From the IMG/VR virus record IMGVR_UViG_3300042503_002394, positions 1-64,000 of that record: a stretch of DNA of 64,000 nucleotides. One strand, given 5' to 3'. The notes under the pieces are model-generated. The model made no database searches. It was not told where the DNA came from and was given only the letters and a program-made list of their open reading frames with translations. Both the position numbers and the translations under genes were made by a program. Shown one piece after another: positions 61,564 to 64,000 of the stretch (positions within the stretch are counted from its first letter, which is position 1; every line of letters begins with the position of its first letter). This stretch comes from a virus.

Positions 61564-61601
61564 AATAAAACCTTACCAGGCCAATCTAGTAAGGTTTTAT
61601 T
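61564..61601 (-). terminator. Terminator-like hairpin after the major tail protein gene
   Basis: The minus strand has a perfect 13-bp stem AATAAAACCTTAC/GTAAGGTTTTATT with a 12-nt loop. T-rich sequence follows but no long T-run, so termination may be partial. It lies 25 nt after the stop of the 403-aa gene. Confidence 0.7.
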
Positions 61602-61625
61602 AAATTTTACATTAATTATGAGTCA

Positions 61626-62837
61626 TCAAGCTCCACTTATAAACAAAGGTCTATCAGCATCACTTCCAATAACATTAATTCCACTATAAGCTCCGCTCAT
61701 GAAAAGACCTTCTGTTCTAGAAAGCGCTCCAGCAATTTGAGCGGAAAATACCAAATCAACAGTTTCCGAGTCGTCTAATCCAATCGAAAAGTTTTGAGAA
61801 TCCAAAACAGCATTTTGTAAAATCCATCTCATTGCAGTATTTGCATTGTTGCAACGATCTTTAACATCAATTGTTATATTAGTCGAACCCCCAAACGCAC
61901 AACCTGTAAGAATTCCAGCGATATCTCCTTGAGCGTAATCTGTAACTAATCCATTGATTGAACAAGTTACATTAATTGGAAATTCAAGAGGCTTAGCAAA
62001 TGGTAATTCATTGCCCAATCTTTCAATTGGAGTTCTTGTAAGAGGCACTTCAATACTTGCGCTTTGAATATGCATACCACTTAATATAACACCACCAAGA
62101 TTAGTTACAGTGTTATTGCTAAATAAAACTGAAACGTCTCCAGGTTTTAAAACGTCTGATGCGTACGCATCTCCAGTACTTGGCGCAAGAAGAACGGCTC
62201 TGCCAGTATCTGCTATAGTAGCCAAAGATCTGTTTAAAGAAGGGTTTAAGATTCCAGAACTTCTTCCAGTAGTAAAGGCTACGTTAGAGCACTCGAATTC
62301 TACATCAGCTCTTGGTATTTCGCCAACTGCAAAATTAGCCGTATAGCTTGAAAGGGATGCGTTGCCAAAAGAAATAACGTCATGCAAACCTCTATTTCCA
62401 CTAAAGGTAACGGCATCAAATGCATCAACTCCATCTTGAGTTGTTAATACATAAAGATTTCTTTCTCTTTTTATAATATCTTCTGTTAATTGCCCAGAAA
62501 TAAATTGAGATGTTGGGACAGATGCTCCAGTCATTCCACGAATATTAAGTCCAAGATTATATTCATTTTCACCATTATTCAAATAATATCCTATGGAACA
62601 AGTAGCGCCTATTTCTGACATTCGAACAGCACCGACTCTGTTTAATTGTCCAAATTCACGTATATCCATTCTAGATCCAGCTAAGTCAATATCAAAAGAA
62701 AAGGTATCGACTTTTGATAATTGAGTTGGGGCAAGTCCAGACATGGGTACAGAAGCACCTCCATATGTTGTTGCTAATAGACCTGTTGGTGAAACATAAA
62801 CGGCTTTGGTTTGTGATATTATTCTTGTGCGTGGCAT
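61626..62837 (-). CDS. Probable major tail tube protein
   Basis: 403 residues. MPRTRIISQTKAVYVSPTG, then APTQLSKVDTFSFDIDLAGSRMDIREFGQLNRVG, a pattern of tube proteins that start with 'xxRxQSfsyxxxxxRxxVxEfGqxxxid'. The C-terminal part holds IQSASIEVPLTRTPIERLGNELPFAKPLEFPINVTCSI and FSIGLDDSETVDLVFSAQI, typical of tube monomers. The codon use is less AT-rich than that of neighbours (many GCA, GGT and GTT), as expected for a highly expressed virion protein. Isolated by a terminator-like hairpin downstream. Confidence 0.65.
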   Translation of the reverse strand: MPRTRIISQTKAVYVSPTGLLATTYGGASVPMSGLAPTQLSKVDTFSFDIDLAGSRMDIREFGQLNRVGAVRMSEIGATCSIGYYLNNGENEYNLGLNIRGMTGASVPTSQFISGQLTEDIIKRERNLYVLTTQDGVDAFDAVTFSGNRGLHDVISFGNASLSSYTANFAVGEIPRADVEFECSNVAFTTGRSSGILNPSLNRSLATIADTGRAVLLAPSTGDAYASDVLKPGDVSVLFSNNTVTNLGGVILSGMHIQSASIEVPLTRTPIERLGNELPFAKPLEFPINVTCSINGLVTDYAQGDIAGILTGCAFGGSTNITIDVKDRCNNANTAMRWILQNAVLDSQNFSIGLDDSETVDLVFSAQIAGALSRTEGLFMSGAYSGINVIGSDADRPLFISGA

Positions 62838-62856
62838 AATATTTTATTTTTTACTA

Positions 62857-62864
62857 ATTACACA
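62857..62864 (-). promoter_or_regulatory. TGTGTAAT box, 19 nt before ATG
   Basis: The same eight-base box as before the tape measure gene, but 19 nt from the ATG at 62837. This would leave a leader of about 12 nt. It follows directly after the upstream gene's stop. Confidence 0.4.
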
Positions 62865-62867
62865 AAT

Positions 62868-63746
62868 TTAAATTCTTGGGAATCTATAAGTTGATAAATC
62901 AAAATCTAAAAATCCAATTAAAAAGTTTTTATTTAAATTTTTTCTAACACTTTCTGAAATCACCTTCGATGCTGTTACATTAGTAATTAGTGATTTATTT
63001 TGCGAAATATTTGGTTGAATATTTTTTAAATTTATATATTGATATGGGAATGTTTTCGTTGAGAAGAAGGCTCCATATGGGAATTGTTCATATGGTATGT
63101 GAACAACCATACTTCTAACAGTATCTCTGAAAGCTGATAAGATAGCATCTAGCGTATAATTATCGCTAGTCAAAACTGTAACTCTAATCCTTGTTTGCGT
63201 ATCTTCTTGCCCACCAAAACTAAATTCTTTATTTTCTGCAGATGCAAGAGAAATAAAACATGCTGGTAAAAAATAAGTTTTTTCGTCTAATTTTTCCGTT
63301 TTATTATAAAAATATGGTTTATTTTGACCCAATTCTAAAAAATCTCCATGTAATATAAGCTCCTCTTCATCTTCATTAGTAATATATGTATTTACTTCTT
63401 TTACAGTTGAATTAGACGTAATGGTTAAATTTTTTCCAGAAGCTTCAGGAAGAATTACTCTTCCATTTTCATAATCTATATAAATATTAGATAAATTAGT
63501 ATCTCCAGTAACAAAATTAGAATTAATAAAAATACCTGAGTTAGGATTTTCAATAGAATGTTCCGCAACCAATTGTCTAAATTGACCTTGATATCCGATA
63601 TATCCACTTGGAATATCATGAAAATCTATATACTTATAAGTATTATTTAAATTGGAATTATAAGCCTTGACTTTAGGACCAACTAAATGGTTTTCGAACC
63701 ATAAATAAAAACTTGATAAAATATTATGATCAAATTGTGTTATCAT
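62868..63746 (-). CDS. Tail completion/neck-type protein, 292 aa
   Basis: MITQFDHNILSSFYLWFENHLVG is a helical start, followed by beta-rich segments: GSFI-type NPNSGIFINSNFVTG, GRVILPEASGKNLTI, CFISLASAENKEFSFGGQEDTQTRIRVTVLTSDNYTLDAILSAFRDTVRS. The last part (TRIRVTVLTSDNYxLxxxLsxxRD) resembles phage tail terminator or completion proteins that contain a 'xRVxVxxxdxxxxDalas' strand-helix. Position before tail tube genes supports this. The start overlaps the upstream gene by 4 nt. Confidence 0.5.
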   Translation of the reverse strand: MITQFDHNILSSFYLWFENHLVGPKVKAYNSNLNNTYKYIDFHDIPSGYIGYQGQFRQLVAEHSIENPNSGIFINSNFVTGDTNLSNIYIDYENGRVILPEASGKNLTITSNSTVKEVNTYITNEDEEELILHGDFLELGQNKPYFYNKTEKLDEKTYFLPACFISLASAENKEFSFGGQEDTQTRIRVTVLTSDNYTLDAILSAFRDTVRSMVVHIPYEQFPYGAFFSTKTFPYQYINLKNIQPNISQNKSLITNVTASKVISESVRKNLNKNFLIGFLDFDLSTYRFPRI

Positions 63747-64000
63747 TTAATTTCACTAATTTTATTTTTAAAATCACTCAATATTTTAGATAAATATGGA
63801 GTATTTCTAAGCTTTACACTAGAAGTTCTTTTTTTAACTTGTATACCTGTTCCAGAGTTCGATTCATCAAATCCAACACTTGAATATAAATACCTACCTA
63901 ATCCACTTATTCCCTTTTCTATTCCATCAACCCAGCTTCTGCCCGATAGCCATGGTATTGGTGATGCTGCGTAAATTTGTTCTTTTGTTGGCGCTTTTAT
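63743..64000 (-). CDS. Tail/neck protein (partial, 5' end off the window)
   Basis: 85 residues of C-terminus are visible: IKAPTKEQIYAASPIPWLSG, RSWVDGIEKGISGLGRYLY, SNSGTGIQVKKRTSS and a final KISEIK. The basic, glycine-containing C-terminus with VKxRTxx recalls neck/tail completion (HK97 gp10-like) proteins but the evidence is thin. Stop TGA (63745-63743) overlaps the next ATG. Confidence 0.5.
   Translation of the reverse strand: MKAPTKEQIYAASPIPWLSGRSWVDGIEKGISGLGRYLYSSVGFDESNSGTGIQVKKRTSSVKLRNTPYLSKILSDFKNKISEIK

Noticed and set aside
1-64000. tRNA, rRNA or integrase genes
   Set aside because: No cloverleaf-like sequence with a recognisable T-loop, no rRNA segment and no tyrosine or serine recombinase motif was seen; small tRNAs cannot be fully excluded without a dedicated scan.

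Overview
The window looks like part of the genome of a large, AT-rich, strictly lytic-looking tailed bacteriophage (Caudoviricetes). It carries a long tail tape measure gene, a block of tail genes and several fibre genes. It also carries its own replisome (DnaE-type polymerase, DnaQ-like exonuclease, DnaB, primase, RecA), nucleotide metabolism (NrdA/NrdB, dUTPase, dNMP kinase), a sigma factor, Hsp20 and a Clp-type unfoldase. I see no integrase, attachment site, tRNA, rRNA, CRISPR array or insertion sequence. The heptose-epimerase-like and GDP-mannose-dehydratase genes suggest a Gram-negative, probably aquatic host, but the sequence does not identify it. Most genes lack a clear Shine-Dalgarno sequence.

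Layout. 1-6.7 kb (minus strand): fibres and decoration proteins, namely a fibre with 45-bp repeats, a beta-helix-like spike, a BspA-type leucine-rich-repeat protein and a TGISG-repeat fibre. 6.7-9.8 kb: a holin-like protein, an HldD-like epimerase, a probable virion-associated protein and several very small genes. 9.85 kb: one small plus-strand gene. 10.1-22.1 kb (minus): Clp ATPase, split DNA polymerase III (PHP, exonuclease, polymerase), RecB-like nuclease, primase, helicase, a small nuclease and RecA. 22.1-31.9 kb (minus): a glycan cluster with Gmd, a HAD-nucleotidyltransferase fusion, glycosyltransferases and FkbM-type methyltransferases, interrupted by an HNH endonuclease and two gene remnants. 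31.9-35.3 kb (minus): Hsp20 and ribonucleotide reductase. 35.26-35.52 kb: the only substantial intergenic region, with repeats, hairpins and divergent promoters. 35.5-38.7 kb (plus): dUTPase, dNMP kinase, sigma factor and a glycosyltransferase. 38.7-41.5 kb (minus): a decayed gene and a large fibre. 41.5-45.7 kb (plus): an SSB-like protein, a GT4/GT9 pair and a possible recombination protein. 45.7-64 kb (minus): the tail module, ending in the tape measure gene, tail-tube-like genes and neck/completion-type genes cut by the window edge.

Two points deserve most attention. First, the 1743-residue tape measure protein contains four G[YF]IPN[FY] motifs that bracket non-tail-like segments. One has a perfect Walker A motif and another has a PD-(D/E)XK-like signature. 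This suggests enzyme modules carried inside the tail and possibly delivered with the DNA. Second, two promoter-like patterns sit at almost fixed distance from start codons. One is a sigma70-like TTGACT-N16-TATAAT type before early/metabolic genes. The other is a TGTGTAAT-type box 7-8 nt before the ATG of tail, fibre, holin-like, NrdB and HNH genes. Together with a phage sigma factor, this suggests timed and largely leaderless transcription.

All functional calls come from reading motifs and family resemblance by eye; no database search was run.
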